This document shows positions 16,832 to 25,822 of a stretch of 64,000 nt of DNA, piece by piece. Under the pieces are notes generated by a model. It worked only from the letters and a program-made list of their open reading frames with translations, did no database searches and was not told the origin of the DNA. The DNA is from JAAFHZ01 sp964247085 (GTDB taxonomy: Bacteria > Cyanobacteriota > Cyanobacteriia > Cyanobacteriales > Chamaesiphonaceae): contig CAXTSX010000017.1 of assembly GCA_964247085.1 (NCBI GenBank), positions 1-64,000 on the forward strand. Direction: 5' to 3'. Every line of letters starts with the position of its first letter. Position 1 is the first letter of the stretch. The position numbers and the translations under genes were made by a program.

Positions 16832-16951
16832 AATTGATTGTTTGAAGGTGTTGGAATTGTCCAGGTTCTAGTATAAATCCTCCATCACAGCTTTCCTAAG
16901 CGCAAATTAGCTGAACCCGATAAAATCGCGTTAAGCTAGGAGAACCATTAC

Positions 16952-18262
16952 TTGGCGACCCACACCATGCTGCGCATCATTACTCAGCTGGCTGAAGCCC
17001 AGCAAGAGTTGGCTCGAATCCGCTCTCGCAACCAAGATGACCAAGTTGTCCATAAAGAGGCGACCGTCAGAGAAATTATCCAGACAATACGGCGACAGGG
17101 AGATAGTGCGCTACTTCAATATACCGCTGAGTACGACTGTCAGAATTTACCCCTCGATCGACTGCGAGTCAGTGGGTCAGATCTAGATGTGGCCTATCAG
17201 CAGGTTTCCCCGGAACTCCTGCAAGCAATGGAAGTGGCCGCCGCCCAGATTACTGCCTTTCATCGATTGCATTTGCCCAAATCTTGGGTGCATTTTGCCC
17301 CAGATGATGTCACCTTGGGTCGTCAATACCGACCAGTCGATCGAGCGGGGTTATATATTCCCCGAGGGCGGATGGGTTATCCCAGTACGGTGTTGATGAA
17401 TGCCCTGCCAGCGCAAGTGGCCGGGGTGCAGCAGTTGGCAATGGTCACGCCTCCTAATGCTGATGGCTCGATCCCAGCCGCTGTATTGGTAGCTGCTCAA
17501 ATCGCGGGGGTGAAGGAAATTTATCGGGTGGGCGGGGCGCAGGCGATCGCTGCTTTAGCCTATGGGACAGAGACCATTCCCAAGGTAGATTTGATTGCTG
17601 GTCCGGGCAATATGTATGTGACCTTGGCTAAGCAATTAGTTTCTGGCGTAGTGGGAATTGATGCGATCGCCTGTTCTCCAGAATTAGTGATTGTGGCCGA
17701 TGAACAAGCTCGGGCTGGCATTGTGGCTGCCGATTTGTTGGCACAAGCTGCCCGCGATATCTTAGCGGCGGCGATTTTGATTACCAACGATCGAGATTTG
17801 GCCGAACAAGTGCAACTTATTGTGGCTAAGCAACTAGCTGATCGTTCTCAATCACTTCTCACCGAAAAAGCGATCGCACATCATTGTCTAATTATCGTGG
17901 TAGACAAAATCAGTCAAGCGGTGGAGTTGACCAACCAGTTCGCTCCGGCTCAGTTAATGCTGTGGGTGTCTGAACCTTGGGAGTTGACGAGTTCATTCCG
18001 ACATGCGGGTACAATTTTATTGGGTGGTCATACACCTACAGCTGTCAACAACTATATTGCTGGACCAAATTCTACCGTACCGACTTTTGGCACAGCCAGT
18101 TTTAGTAGTGGTTTGGGAGTAGAAAACTTCATGAAATATTCTAATCTAATTGAGTATTCATCGACCTCCCTCAGCAAACTGGAACGAGCGATTAATGCTT
18201 TGGCTCAGGCGGAGGGAATGTTGGCGGATATTGATGCTGTGGAGCGGCGCATTGAAGATTAA
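16952..18262 (+). CDS. hisD: histidinol dehydrogenase
   Basis: Oxidises L-histidinol to histidine in two NAD-dependent steps. Zinc and NAD motifs are seen in GGAQAIAALAYGTETIPKVD, IAGPGNMYVTLAK and FMKYSN. HTPTAVNNYIAGPNS includes active-site residues. Length, about 431-436, is normal. Start choice: AGGAGA at 16938-16943 is 8 bases from TTG 16952, favouring that codon. The ATG at 16967 gives the commonly conserved start MLRIITQ. The stop abuts that of the convergent GNAT gene. Confidence 0.95.
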   Translation: MATHTMLRIITQLAEAQQELARIRSRNQDDQVVHKEATVREIIQTIRRQGDSALLQYTAEYDCQNLPLDRLRVSGSDLDVAYQQVSPELLQAMEVAAAQITAFHRLHLPKSWVHFAPDDVTLGRQYRPVDRAGLYIPRGRMGYPSTVLMNALPAQVAGVQQLAMVTPPNADGSIPAAVLVAAQIAGVKEIYRVGGAQAIAALAYGTETIPKVDLIAGPGNMYVTLAKQLVSGVVGIDAIACSPELVIVADEQARAGIVAADLLAQAARDILAAAILITNDRDLAEQVQLIVAKQLADRSQSLLTEKAIAHHCLIIVVDKISQAVELTNQFAPAQLMLWVSEPWELTSSFRHAGTILLGGHTPTAVNNYIAGPNSTVPTFGTASFSSGLGVENFMKYSNLIEYSSTSLSKLERAINALAQAEGMLADIDAVERRIED

Positions 18263-18703
18263 TTAGAGAGCCAAAGCATAGTGATAAAAATCTTGATCCT
18301 TGCTGAATCCCAGCGATTCATAGAGAGACTGCGCTGCCATATTGGTAATTTGGGTAGATAAGGCAATTCTTACAGCTCCCGATTCTCGGGCAAAATCCGC
18401 TACTGCTCCTATTAATAGTTTGGCAATACCTTGTTGCCGATCGCTTTCGGCCACAAACAAGTCATTCAAAATCCAAATGGGTTGCATCGAAACTGAGGAA
18501 AAACTAGGATAAAGCTGTGTAAAGCCGATCAATTGATTTCCCTTGCTCGCTACTAATATCTGAGAATCGCCTTTTTGCAAACGCTCCTCCAAAAAAGTTC
18601 TTGCTGCTCCCAAATCTGAAGGCTGTTGGTAAAACATCCGATATTGATCGAACAGCTGAGATACTTCTTCTAGGTGCTCAGCACGAGCTAGCAAAATTTT
18701 CAT
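18263..18703 (-). CDS. GNAT family N-acetyltransferase
   Basis: A 146-residue single-domain acetyltransferase. The acetyl-CoA loop is seen as LFVAESDRQQGIAKLLIGA, preceded by LNDLFV. The C-terminal strand NMAAQSLYESLGFSK is typical. The substrate cannot be told. Its stop codon directly touches that of hisD (TAATTA), so the two genes converge with no gap. Confidence 0.88.
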   Translation of the reverse strand: MKILLARAEHLEEVSQLFDQYRMFYQQPSDLGAARTFLEERLQKGDSQILVASKGNQLIGFTQLYPSFSSVSMQPIWILNDLFVAESDRQQGIAKLLIGAVADFARESGAVRIALSTQITNMAAQSLYESLGFSKDQDFYHYALAL

Positions 18704-18868
18704 TTTTGTTCACTGCCTCTACTTGCCGATAGACTTCCAACATTTAGTTTATCAATTCAAATCAAAGATGATAGAAAACTGCTGGCGCTAGCTAAAATGC
18801 CAAGAATTAAGATTCGATCCTGAATCTGCGAGAATCAAGGGAAGACCTTAAATACAGCGCTTAAAAAT

Positions 18869-19426
18869 ATGCAAGATGCGATCGATCAACTGCGCTTCCC
18901 CGCCCCCTGGTTTGAATATTGGTTACTGCCCGTCAGCTTTTTTGAAAACCAAATTCAGAAATTCCACAGTGGCCAAGACTCCTTTTGGCTCAGCCCCGAG
19001 CATCACCGCTATGAAGCCTTTCAAACCATCTTGTTTGAACAGGAAAGCTTCACCAACGAACAGCTAGAGCAATATATTGAACTCTGTGCGATCGATGAAG
19101 ACCAGACCATGGCTAAAACGGCCTTAAACAACTTACTCTCTTGCCCGTCTCTCACCGCTGAACAATATAGGCACCTGACTAAGCACTCCGCGTTTGCCAA
19201 CTACACTGCTCAGAACATTATCTGGCAAAATCGAATGCGGGCGGCGATGCAAGAACCCAGCATCTCGGAGGCGGCCTTTATCGAAATACTGGCGCGGAAA
19301 GACAGCATCATCGAAAGAGAATTAGCCAATGCGACCAGCCTCTCGCGCAAGCAACTGGAAATAATTGCTGCTAAAGGAAGTGATAAACCGATTCGGACGA
19401 TCGCCAAAAGTAGATTGGGTTGGTAA
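18869..19426 (+). CDS. hypothetical helical-repeat protein, 185 residues
   Basis: Not recognised as a named family. The N-terminal 60 residues are aromatic-rich (FPAPWFEYWLLPVSFFENQ). The rest looks like pairs of short helices, for example LSRKQLEIIAAKGSDKPIRT, which recalls leucine-rich-variant or HEAT-like repeats. That would suggest protein binding, but it is a guess. The gene is monocistronic, with 155 bases before tab2. Confidence 0.6.
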   Translation: MQDAIDQLRFPAPWFEYWLLPVSFFENQIQKFHSGQDSFWLSPEHHRYEAFQTILFEQESFTNEQLEQYIELCAIDEDQTMAKTALNNLLSCPSLTAEQYRHLTKHSAFANYTAQNIIWQNRMRAAMQEPSISEAAFIEILARKDSIIERELANATSLSRKQLEIIAAKGSDKPIRTIAKSRLGW

Positions 19427-19581
19427 TCTTGACCAGTAAATTCACGAAATACCACTAATCTGCTTCGGGTAGATTTTTGATACTGGTATTCCGGGAGTTG
19501 GGCACTAGTCGCAGCAGGCAGTGTCCGGTTAGCTGATATCATGATCTATGGATTGGCCAATACATCACAGCAGATTTAGTA

Positions 19582-20466
19582 ATGGGAAAAACTTGGGAAA
19601 TTGACTTCTATTCCCGTCCGATTTTAGATGATCAACAGAAAAAGGTTTGGGAGCTGCTGGTTTGTGAAAGCCCTCAGAGTACTCGTCAATCCGCCGATTC
19701 CTTATTTCGGTTTGCCCAAAATTGCCCTAGCGATCGAGTAAATGCTGCTTGGCTCAGCGATGCCTTACAGCAAGCGATCAAGCTGTCCACAGAAGCCCCC
19801 CAAGGGATTCGCTTCTTTCGGCGGCAGATGAACAATATGATTCTAAAAGCTTGTAAAGACGTGGGTATTCCAGCCACGCCTAGTCGGCGCACCATTGCCG
19901 TACAACATTGGCTGCAACAAAGAGAGTCAGAGGTTTACAGCCTGGATCCGACCTATCAGAAGCAGCCTGCTCCCTCGGTGCAAATGATGTCTGATCCGCC
20001 GCAGCCTTTGCCGGATGCGATTATGGGCAACAAGTGGGCCTTTGTAAATTTGGCCGCTAGTGAATTACAAGACATGCCGGACTGGTCGATCGGCTTTTCC
20101 GAAGCTTTCCCCCTGGAGTTAGCCAATATTGCTCCCGATTGTCAGGTACCGGGTCTATTGATTTTTAGCGATCGAGCCATTCCGATTGCCGCTTGGATTT
20201 CAGGGCTAGAACTAGCGATGGTGCGCTATTCTCCGGCTCCCCAAAGCCAAATATTACTAGAAACTGGTGCCAGCAACAGTTGGACATTAGCTAATCTAGA
20301 TATATCTACCCAGATGGTGATTGCTAACGAAGCGGTAAGTTTTGAGCGCGCCAAGCAAAAATCCAACGGCGTACATTTCTTAGCAGTGCAGTCTGACCCC
20401 ACCGCCGAAGACTTTGCCGGATTTTGGTTATTGCAAGAGGCAGGAGCCGCTAGTGGATATTTCTGA
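19582..20466 (+). CDS. Tab2/Atab2 family RNA-binding protein (DUF1092)
   Basis: A 294-residue protein whose opening GKTWEIDFYSRPILDDQQKK and VWELLVCESP are the family signature. Chlamydomonas Tab2 and Arabidopsis ATAB2 bind the psaB leader and are needed for photosystem I synthesis. A similar role in expression of photosystem genes is inferred for the cyanobacterial members. RTIAVQHWLQQRE and the closing FAGFWLLQEA also fit. Its stop overlaps the start of pmbA by 14 bases, suggesting co-translation. Confidence 0.88.
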   Translation: MGKTWEIDFYSRPILDDQQKKVWELLVCESPQSTRQSADSLFRFAQNCPSDRVNAAWLSDALQQAIKLSTEAPQGIRFFRRQMNNMILKACKDVGIPATPSRRTIAVQHWLQQRESEVYSLDPTYQKQPAPSVQMMSDPPQPLPDAIMGNKWAFVNLAASELQDMPDWSIGFSEAFPLELANIAPDCQVPGLLIFSDRAIPIAAWISGLELAMVRYSPAPQSQILLETGASNSWTLANLDISTQMVIANEAVSFERAKQKSNGVHFLAVQSDPTAEDFAGFWLLQEAGAASGYF

Positions 20467-21739
20467 ACAGCTCCTGGAGCTGTCTGCTAAAGCCGGGGCG
20501 GAAATGGCTGAGGTCTATCAATCTCAGTCCTTTTCGCGCCCAATTTTCTTTGAGGCCAATCGACTGAAACAGTTGGAAAGTGCTCAGAGCGAAGGTACTG
20601 CTCTACGGCTCTGGCGTAATGGCCAGCCCGGCTTAGCTGTGGCCTTTGGCCCAGTTGATCCGCAGCTGTTGGTCGATAAAACGTTGGCCATCGCTGAATT
20701 GAATGCCGCCGAAACCCCCCAGCTGAATAGTGGGGGCAAAAAGATTTACCCCGATCTGGGCAAAATGGTGGAAGTGGACGAACTGTTGGCGATGGGGCGA
20801 GATTCCATCCAAATTATTCGGACGGCCTTTCCCGAGGTTTTGTGTAGCAGCCAGTGGGACTGTGAATCGGAAACTACCCGGCTAGTAAATAGTCTGGGGC
20901 TGGACTGTAGCTATACCGACACCACGCTCAGTGCTTACATTGCCGCTGAATGGATTCGGGGTGAAGATTTTTTGGCGATCGGCGATGGCCAAACCCAGCG
21001 TGATTTTCTGGAACCAGAAAAAATTGTCCAGCAAATTTTTCAGCGGCTGCGCTGGGCTAATAAAAACGTGCCCTCTCCCAGTGGCAAGATGCCCGTAATC
21101 TTCACCGCCAAAGCTGCTGATATGTTGTGGGAAACAGTCCAAGCGGCGATCAATGGCAAACAAGTGGTCGAAGGTGCTTCCCCTTGGAACGACAGGTTGG
21201 GTCAGATGGTCATGTCCGAGCAGTTGACGATCACCCAAGAACCTACCAAAGGTCCGTACAGTTGTCCTTTTGACGATGAGGGTACTCCCACCAGACCTTT
21301 AAGCTTTGTCAAAAAAGGCAAGTTGCAATTATTTTATGCCGATCGCACCGTGGGCGAAAATTTGGGCTCGGGTTCCACCGGCTGTGGTTTTCGGCCTGGC
21401 CTGGGCAGCTATCCCACCCCCGGTTTGGTCAATTTGCTGATTGCCCCCGGCGATCAGTCTTTAGCCGAATTGATTGGGTCGATCGATCGTGGCCTAATTG
21501 TTGATCAAGTTTTGGGCGGTGGCGCGGGGATTTCGGGAGAGTTTTCGATCAACGTTGATTTAGGTTATTTAGTCCAACGCGGTGAGATAATTGGCCGAGT
21601 TAAGGATACGATGGTCAGTGGCAACGTTTACAGCGCCCTCAAAAATATTGTGGCACTGGGCAATGATGCGGACTGGAATGGTCCTTGCTATACGCCTTCC
21701 ATTTTAGTGGAAGGTTTATCAGTCACTGGCCGTGATTAG
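20453..21739 (+). CDS. TldD/PmbA family metallopeptidase subunit
   Basis: A member of the TldD/TldE (PmbA) family, which matures or degrades peptides. I see no HExxxH zinc motif, so it corresponds to the non-catalytic TldE/PmbA side. PFDDEGTPTRPL and YADRTVGENLGSGSTGCG are typical. I start it at GTG 20453, with AGGAG 6 bases upstream (20442-20446), giving 428 residues. A TTG further up would add 13 residues inside tab2. No tldD partner is in the window. Confidence 0.88.
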   Translation: MDISEQLLELSAKAGAEMAEVYQSQSFSRPIFFEANRLKQLESAQSEGTALRLWRNGQPGLAVAFGPVDPQLLVDKTLAIAELNAAETPQLNSGGKKIYPDLGKMVEVDELLAMGRDSIQIIRTAFPEVLCSSQWDCESETTRLVNSLGLDCSYTDTTLSAYIAAEWIRGEDFLAIGDGQTQRDFLEPEKIVQQIFQRLRWANKNVPSPSGKMPVIFTAKAADMLWETVQAAINGKQVVEGASPWNDRLGQMVMSEQLTITQEPTKGPYSCPFDDEGTPTRPLSFVKKGKLQLFYADRTVGENLGSGSTGCGFRPGLGSYPTPGLVNLLIAPGDQSLAELIGSIDRGLIVDQVLGGGAGISGEFSINVDLGYLVQRGEIIGRVKDTMVSGNVYSALKNIVALGNDADWNGPCYTPSILVEGLSVTGRD

Positions 21740-21811
21740 CGTTAAATGCTCCAGGCTACGGGTTAGAATTGAAAGCTTAAATTATTTTTAGTATTTATAC
21801 TTATTGAAACT

Positions 21812-22549
21812 GTGAAAGTATTTGTTTATCACACGCCTGAACTAACTCCCACCGACCACGCTCCCGACTGTGCGATCGCCATCGATGTGTTGCGAGCAAC
21901 CACCACCATGGTGACGGCTTTAGCGGCTGGTGCTGAAGCGATCGAAGCATTTCTAGATATGGATACGCTGATGGCCACCAGTGAAAGCTGGCCAGCGGCT
22001 AAGAGGTTACGGGGCGGCGAACGGGGCGGCTCCAAGGTAGCGGGCTGTGATTTAGGGAATTCACCGTTGGACTGTACGCCCGAGGTGGTCGGCGGCAAGC
22101 GCTTATTTATTAGTACCACCAACGGCACCCGCACCCTGCAACGGATCGCCGGGGCTAGAACGGTTTTGGCAGCAGCGCTGGTCAACCGAGCCGCCGTGGT
22201 CGATTATCTGCTCCAACTGCAACCGGAGACTGTGTGGATTGTAGGTTCGGGCTGGGAAGGTAGTTACGCCTTAGAAGATACCGTTTGTGCCGGGGCGATC
22301 GCTGACAGCTTGCAAGCCAAACTACCGGGTAAAGATTTAAAAGACATTGCTGGCAACGACGAAACGATCGCGGCGATCAGTTTGTATCAGCAGTGGCAGG
22401 ATGATTTGGTGGGCTTACTGCGGGTAGCCAGTCATGGTCAACGTCTATTGCGGCTGAATTGCGATACCGACATTCAATACTGTGCAGCACTGGATAACGT
22501 TCAAGCTGTGCCGATCAGAACCGAACCGGGTGTTTTTAAAGCCTTGTAA
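21812..22549 (+). CDS. 2-phosphosulfolactate phosphatase family protein (ComB-like)
   Basis: A 245-residue ComB-fold protein with the expected AIDVLRATTTMVTAL, GGERGG, FISTTNGTRTL and GSGWEGSYALEDTVCAG. In methanogens ComB acts in coenzyme M synthesis. Cyanobacteria do not make coenzyme M, so the substrate here is open, perhaps sulfolactate. The start is GTG. It converges on trpD with a 13-base gap. Confidence 0.9.
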   Translation: MKVFVYHTPELTPTDHAPDCAIAIDVLRATTTMVTALAAGAEAIEAFLDMDTLMATSESWPAAKRLRGGERGGSKVAGCDLGNSPLDCTPEVVGGKRLFISTTNGTRTLQRIAGARTVLAAALVNRAAVVDYLLQLQPETVWIVGSGWEGSYALEDTVCAGAIADSLQAKLPGKDLKDIAGNDETIAAISLYQQWQDDLVGLLRVASHGQRLLRLNCDTDIQYCAALDNVQAVPIRTEPGVFKAL

Positions 22550-22562
22550 GATTTTTTCTAAA

Positions 22563-23573
22563 TCAAGCCAAGAATTTCACTAACTCAGTTAATTTTCCCC
22601 AAGCTGCGCCGCTGGCTATGATCTGTTTAGCGATCGATAGTCCTTGGTGATGATCGCCCAAGGGCACCATTCCCCCCACTTGTAGTGCCAGACTGGTGTT
22701 TAGAGCCACTGCATCTTTTTGAGCTTGCGTTCCTCGGCCCTGTAAAACTGTGGTTAAAATCTCGGCGTTAGTCGTCACATCGCCCCCGGCTAAAGCTGCG
22801 ATCGGCGCTGGCGTAATTCCTAGCTCGTTAGGCAGAATTGTGGCCGACTGCACCTGGCCATTTACCAAAATCGCCATGTCTGTGGCATCGCCTAATCCGG
22901 CTTCATCTAGTTTTTCGCGGCCATGCAGGATGATCGCCATCTCTGTACCCAAAAGTCCCAAGGCTTCAGCCATTACCGTTAGTAACTGTGGATCGGAGGT
23001 GCCAATGATTTGACCAGTGGGGCGCAGGGGATTCACCAAGGGCCCGAGTAAATTAAACACCGTCCGAATTTTCAGCTCTTGCCGCAACGGAGCCACCGCC
23101 TTCATTGCTGGGTGCCAACCGGGGGCAAACAAAAAGGTAATCCCTACTTCTTCTACTGCGGCTCGGACTTTCTCGCTCGCAGCGCCTAGATTCACTCCCA
23201 AGGATTCCAATACATCGGCAGAACCTACCCGACTAGAGGCCGATCGATTGCCATGTTTGGCTACTTTTAAGCCCGCCGCCGCCGCCACAAAAGCCACCGC
23301 CGTCGAAATATTAAAGGTATCTGCCCCATCGCCACCGGTACCGCAGGTATCAATCACCGGCTGGGGATGATTTACAGCCTCAGCTTGTAGAACCTTAGCC
23401 ATCCCGGCCAGTTCAGCTGCCGATAAGCCTTTGGCTCGCAAAGCCACCAAAATTGCTCCTGATAATCCCGCTGGAATTTGCTCATTGAGCCAGCCCTGCA
23501 TTAATTCTGTGGCTTGGTCTTGAGTGAGGGACTGTCGATCGAGGAGTTGTTGCAGGAGTTGCGGCCAAGACAT
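22563..23573 (-). CDS. trpD: anthranilate phosphoribosyltransferase
   Basis: Joins anthranilate to PRPP in tryptophan synthesis. The PRPP site DTCGTGGDGADTFNIST, KHGNRSASSRVGSADVLE, and RTVFNLLGPLVNPLRPTGQ are all present. The 336 residues match the family. The gene stands alone, with no other trp gene near, as usual for scattered cyanobacterial trp genes. Confidence 0.96.
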   Translation of the reverse strand: MSWPQLLQQLLDRQSLTQDQATELMQGWLNEQIPAGLSGAILVALRAKGLSAAELAGMAKVLQAEAVNHPQPVIDTCGTGGDGADTFNISTAVAFVAAAAGLKVAKHGNRSASSRVGSADVLESLGVNLGAASEKVRAAVEEVGITFLFAPGWHPAMKAVAPLRQELKIRTVFNLLGPLVNPLRPTGQIIGTSDPQLLTVMAEALGLLGTEMAIILHGREKLDEAGLGDATDMAILVNGQVQSATILPNELGITPAPIAALAGGDVTTNAEILTTVLQGRGTQAQKDAVALNTSLALQVGGMVPLGDHHQGLSIAKQIIASGAAWGKLTELVKFLA

Positions 23574-23670
23574 AAGCGAAATAAATCAATAATTATTTCT
23601 GATTCTAAAACAGTTTAGGGAATACTAAGGAATAATTGATACTTACCAGCTAAACCCCCTACAAACATTC

Positions 23671-24084
23671 TTGGGCACCACCAACAAAGGCGATCCCTTT
23701 GCCTTTCCGATCATTGTTTCGGAAGCGGTGAAAACGGAGTGTGGCGAGATTGTGGAAATCAGTCATAATCGCTATGGTGAGATTGGCTATTATCTAGCTA
23801 CAAAAATTGCAGCGGCCAGTGGGGCCGAAACCCGGGTGACAGTCTTGGGTCACACTCAAAGAGGTGGAATGCATTCCCCGCTCGATCGCTTGATTGCCTC
23901 CGCTTTTGGGGTAGCAGCAGTCGATCTGATTGCCGATGAAAAGTATGACCATATGGTGGCTTGGCAGCGGCGCGAGGTAATTACAGTTCCGATTCAGCAA
24001 GCGATCTCGCTGTATTGTGCAGTCAATCCAGAGAGCACCTTAGTAAAAACCGCGCGAGGCTTGGGGATCTATTTGGGTGATTAG
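23671..24084 (+). pseudogene. C-terminal fragment of ATP-dependent 6-phosphofructokinase
   Basis: 137 codons match only the last two fifths of PfkA. VTVLGHTQRGGMHSPLDRL and ASAFGVAAVDLIADEKY are the fructose-6-phosphate site and following helix. VNPESTLVKTARGLGI is the usual C-terminus. The N-terminal ATP site, the catalytic TxDGxD and the MGR motif are absent, and the 97 bases upstream to trpD do not encode them. No ATG opens the frame; TTG 23671 is the first candidate. The coding part looks intact in frame, so the loss may be recent. folK begins 6 bases after the stop. Confidence 0.8.
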
Positions 24085-24090
24085 TAAATA

Positions 24091-24567
24091 ATGACTGACA
24101 TATCATGTGCCATCGGCCTGGGTAGTAACCTGGGGCCTAGTCGGCAAATTTTGGAACAGTCGATCGAACAACTGCGGGCTATTCCCCAAATCGACAATGT
24201 CCAGGTTTCTCGCTGGTACCAAACTAAACCCGTGGGGCCACCGCAACCGGACTACCTCAACGGCTGTGCTACTTTCACGACTAGTTTGAATCCTTGGCAA
24301 GTTTTGGAAGTGTTGCAATCGATCGAACAACATTTTGGGCGGGAGCGACAGGTGCATTGGGGAGCCAGGACACTGGATTTAGATTTGCTGCTCTATGGTC
24401 GCTGGCAAATTGACACCGTGAATCTGCAAGTCCCGCATCCTTACATGGCGGAGCGCAGTTTTGTGTTGGTGCCGCTGGCAGAAATTGCTGGGGATTGGTT
24501 ATGGCAGGGGGTATCGATCGAGGAGTTGCGATCGAAGTTAGACTGCGCTGATGATTTTAGTTGGTAG
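24091..24567 (+). CDS. folK: HPPK, dihydropterin pyrophosphokinase
   Basis: Transfers pyrophosphate from ATP to hydroxymethyl-dihydropterin in folate synthesis. The opening CAIGLGSNLGPSRQ, the YQTKPVGPPQPDYLNGC loop and the signature WGARTLDLDLLLYG with HPYMAERSFVLVPL are all present. At 158 residues it has family length. It may depend on whatever promoter served the truncated pfkA upstream. Confidence 0.95.
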   Translation: MTDISCAIGLGSNLGPSRQILEQSIEQLRAIPQIDNVQVSRWYQTKPVGPPQPDYLNGCATFTTSLNPWQVLEVLQSIEQHFGRERQVHWGARTLDLDLLLYGRWQIDTVNLQVPHPYMAERSFVLVPLAEIAGDWLWQGVSIEELRSKLDCADDFSW

Positions 24568-24600
24568 AATTGAAGAGCGATATCCAATCAAGTGCAGCCT

Positions 24601-24864
24601 ATGCTAACAACCATCGAAGGTATTTATCAGGATGGTCAAATTCAGCTTAACGAGCTACCTCAAGATATTCGGGATTGCTCCCAGGTTCTTGTTACTTTTT
24701 TAGATGCTGGCAAGATCGATTCGATTAAACTACGCCAATTGATCGAGCAGTTGGAGACAATTGAAGGGATTCAGCAAGGATTTGAGGAGCTGAATTCTGG
24801 TCAAGTTCGACCTTTAGGTGATTTCGTTCAATCAATGCAGCAAAAATATGGCATTTCAGGTTGA
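24601..24864 (+). CDS. putative antitoxin, AF2212-like
   Basis: An 87-residue protein beginning MLTTIEGIYQDGQIQLNEL. The beta-hairpin start (EG.Y.DG.I.L.E.P) resembles AF2212-like antitoxins. The helical acidic C-terminal half would bind the toxin. Its last 17 bases overlap the toxin gene downstream, the usual arrangement of a type II pair. A GTG nine bases upstream is a less likely start. Confidence 0.65.
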   Translation: MLTTIEGIYQDGQIQLNELPQDIRDCSQVLVTFLDAGKIDSIKLRQLIEQLETIEGIQQGFEELNSGQVRPLGDFVQSMQQKYGISG

Positions 24865-25186
24865 GATCACCCCAATTGCAGAAGCTCAGATCGAACAAGC
24901 TTATTGCTGGTATCGTAAGCATAACCCCGAGTTTGCGGATCTTTGGTTTCGAGGATTGATGAATGCTATTGCTACTCTTCAAGAGAAGCCTCAGCGATGT
25001 ACTTTAGCCATCGAAAATGATATTTTTCCAGAAGAAGTACGGCAATTCCTCTATGGAAAAGCCAAGAATGTATACCGAGTACTTTTTACGATTCGAGGCA
25101 CTATGGTGTATGCATTGTATATTCGCCATAGTGCCCAAGCACCTCTAACTTTAGATGATGTAGAACAGCTCGAAGATGGCATTTAG
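24848..25186 (+). CDS. RelE/ParE family toxin
   Basis: A 112-residue RelE/ParE-fold protein. FQVEITPIAEAQIEQAYCWY is the N-terminal helix pair, GLMNAIATLQEKPQRC follows, and VYRVLFTIRGTMVYALYIRH is the C-terminal sheet. Such toxins either cut ribosome-bound mRNA or poison gyrase; the sequence alone does not decide. I start at the ATG at 24848, inside the antitoxin gene, since it gives the family N-terminus. Confidence 0.8.
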   Translation: MAFQVEITPIAEAQIEQAYCWYRKHNPEFADLWFRGLMNAIATLQEKPQRCTLAIENDIFPEEVRQFLYGKAKNVYRVLFTIRGTMVYALYIRHSAQAPLTLDDVEQLEDGI

Positions 25187-25269
25187 TTTGTATCGTACTA
25201 TTTTGAGATCGATAAATTCCGATCGAAGATAGACTTTTCTGATATGGTCACTCTCACTAAATTAAAATT

Positions 25270-25818
25270 ATGCCCCTCGGAAACGAACCCGCCGAAGTCA
25301 TTCAGCCCCAATTTTTCTATCAATCGCGCAAATTTTCGATTCGTGCCGATCGGTTACGGCTGCCCAACGGCGTGGAAGGGGAATGGACGTGTGTCCAGCA
25401 TCCTGGTGGCGCAACAGTCGTACCCGTGACCCCTGATGGTCGCCTTATTTTAGTGAAGCAGTATCGGTTTGCCGTGCGTGGCCGGATTTTAGAGTTTCCC
25501 GCTGGCACCCTGGAAGTGGGCGAGAGTCCGGCGGAGACTATCAAACGGGAGATCGAAGAAGAAACTGGTCATCAGGCCAGTAAATGGACAGACCTGGGCG
25601 AGTTCTTTTTGGCTCCCGGCTACTCTGATGAAATCATTTATGCTTTCTTGGCCGAAGGCGCAGTACTAGTCCCTAATCCGCCCGCTCAAGATGATGACGA
25701 AGATATCGAAGTGGTGTTTATGACTCCAGCCGAATTAGAAGCCCAAATTTTCACTGGAGCCGGGATTGATGCCAAATCCATCGCCGCTTATTTCTTAGCC
25801 AAGCGGTTTTTAACCTGA
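25270..25818 (+). CDS. Nudix hydrolase, ADP-ribose pyrophosphatase-like
   Basis: A 182-residue Nudix protein. The box GTLEVGESPAETIKREIEEE, ending TGH, is complete. The upstream VPVTPDGRLILVKQYRF and the spacing to LAPGYSDEIIYAFLAEG resemble ADP-ribose or sugar-nucleotide hydrolases of the NudF type. The exact substrate is inferred. It converges on tsaB with only 4 bases between stops. Confidence 0.88.
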   Translation: MPLGNEPAEVIQPQFFYQSRKFSIRADRLRLPNGVEGEWTCVQHPGGATVVPVTPDGRLILVKQYRFAVRGRILEFPAGTLEVGESPAETIKREIEEETGHQASKWTDLGEFFLAPGYSDEIIYAFLAEGAVLVPNPPAQDDDEDIEVVFMTPAELEAQIFTGAGIDAKSIAAYFLAKRFLT

Positions 25819-25822
25819 GTAG

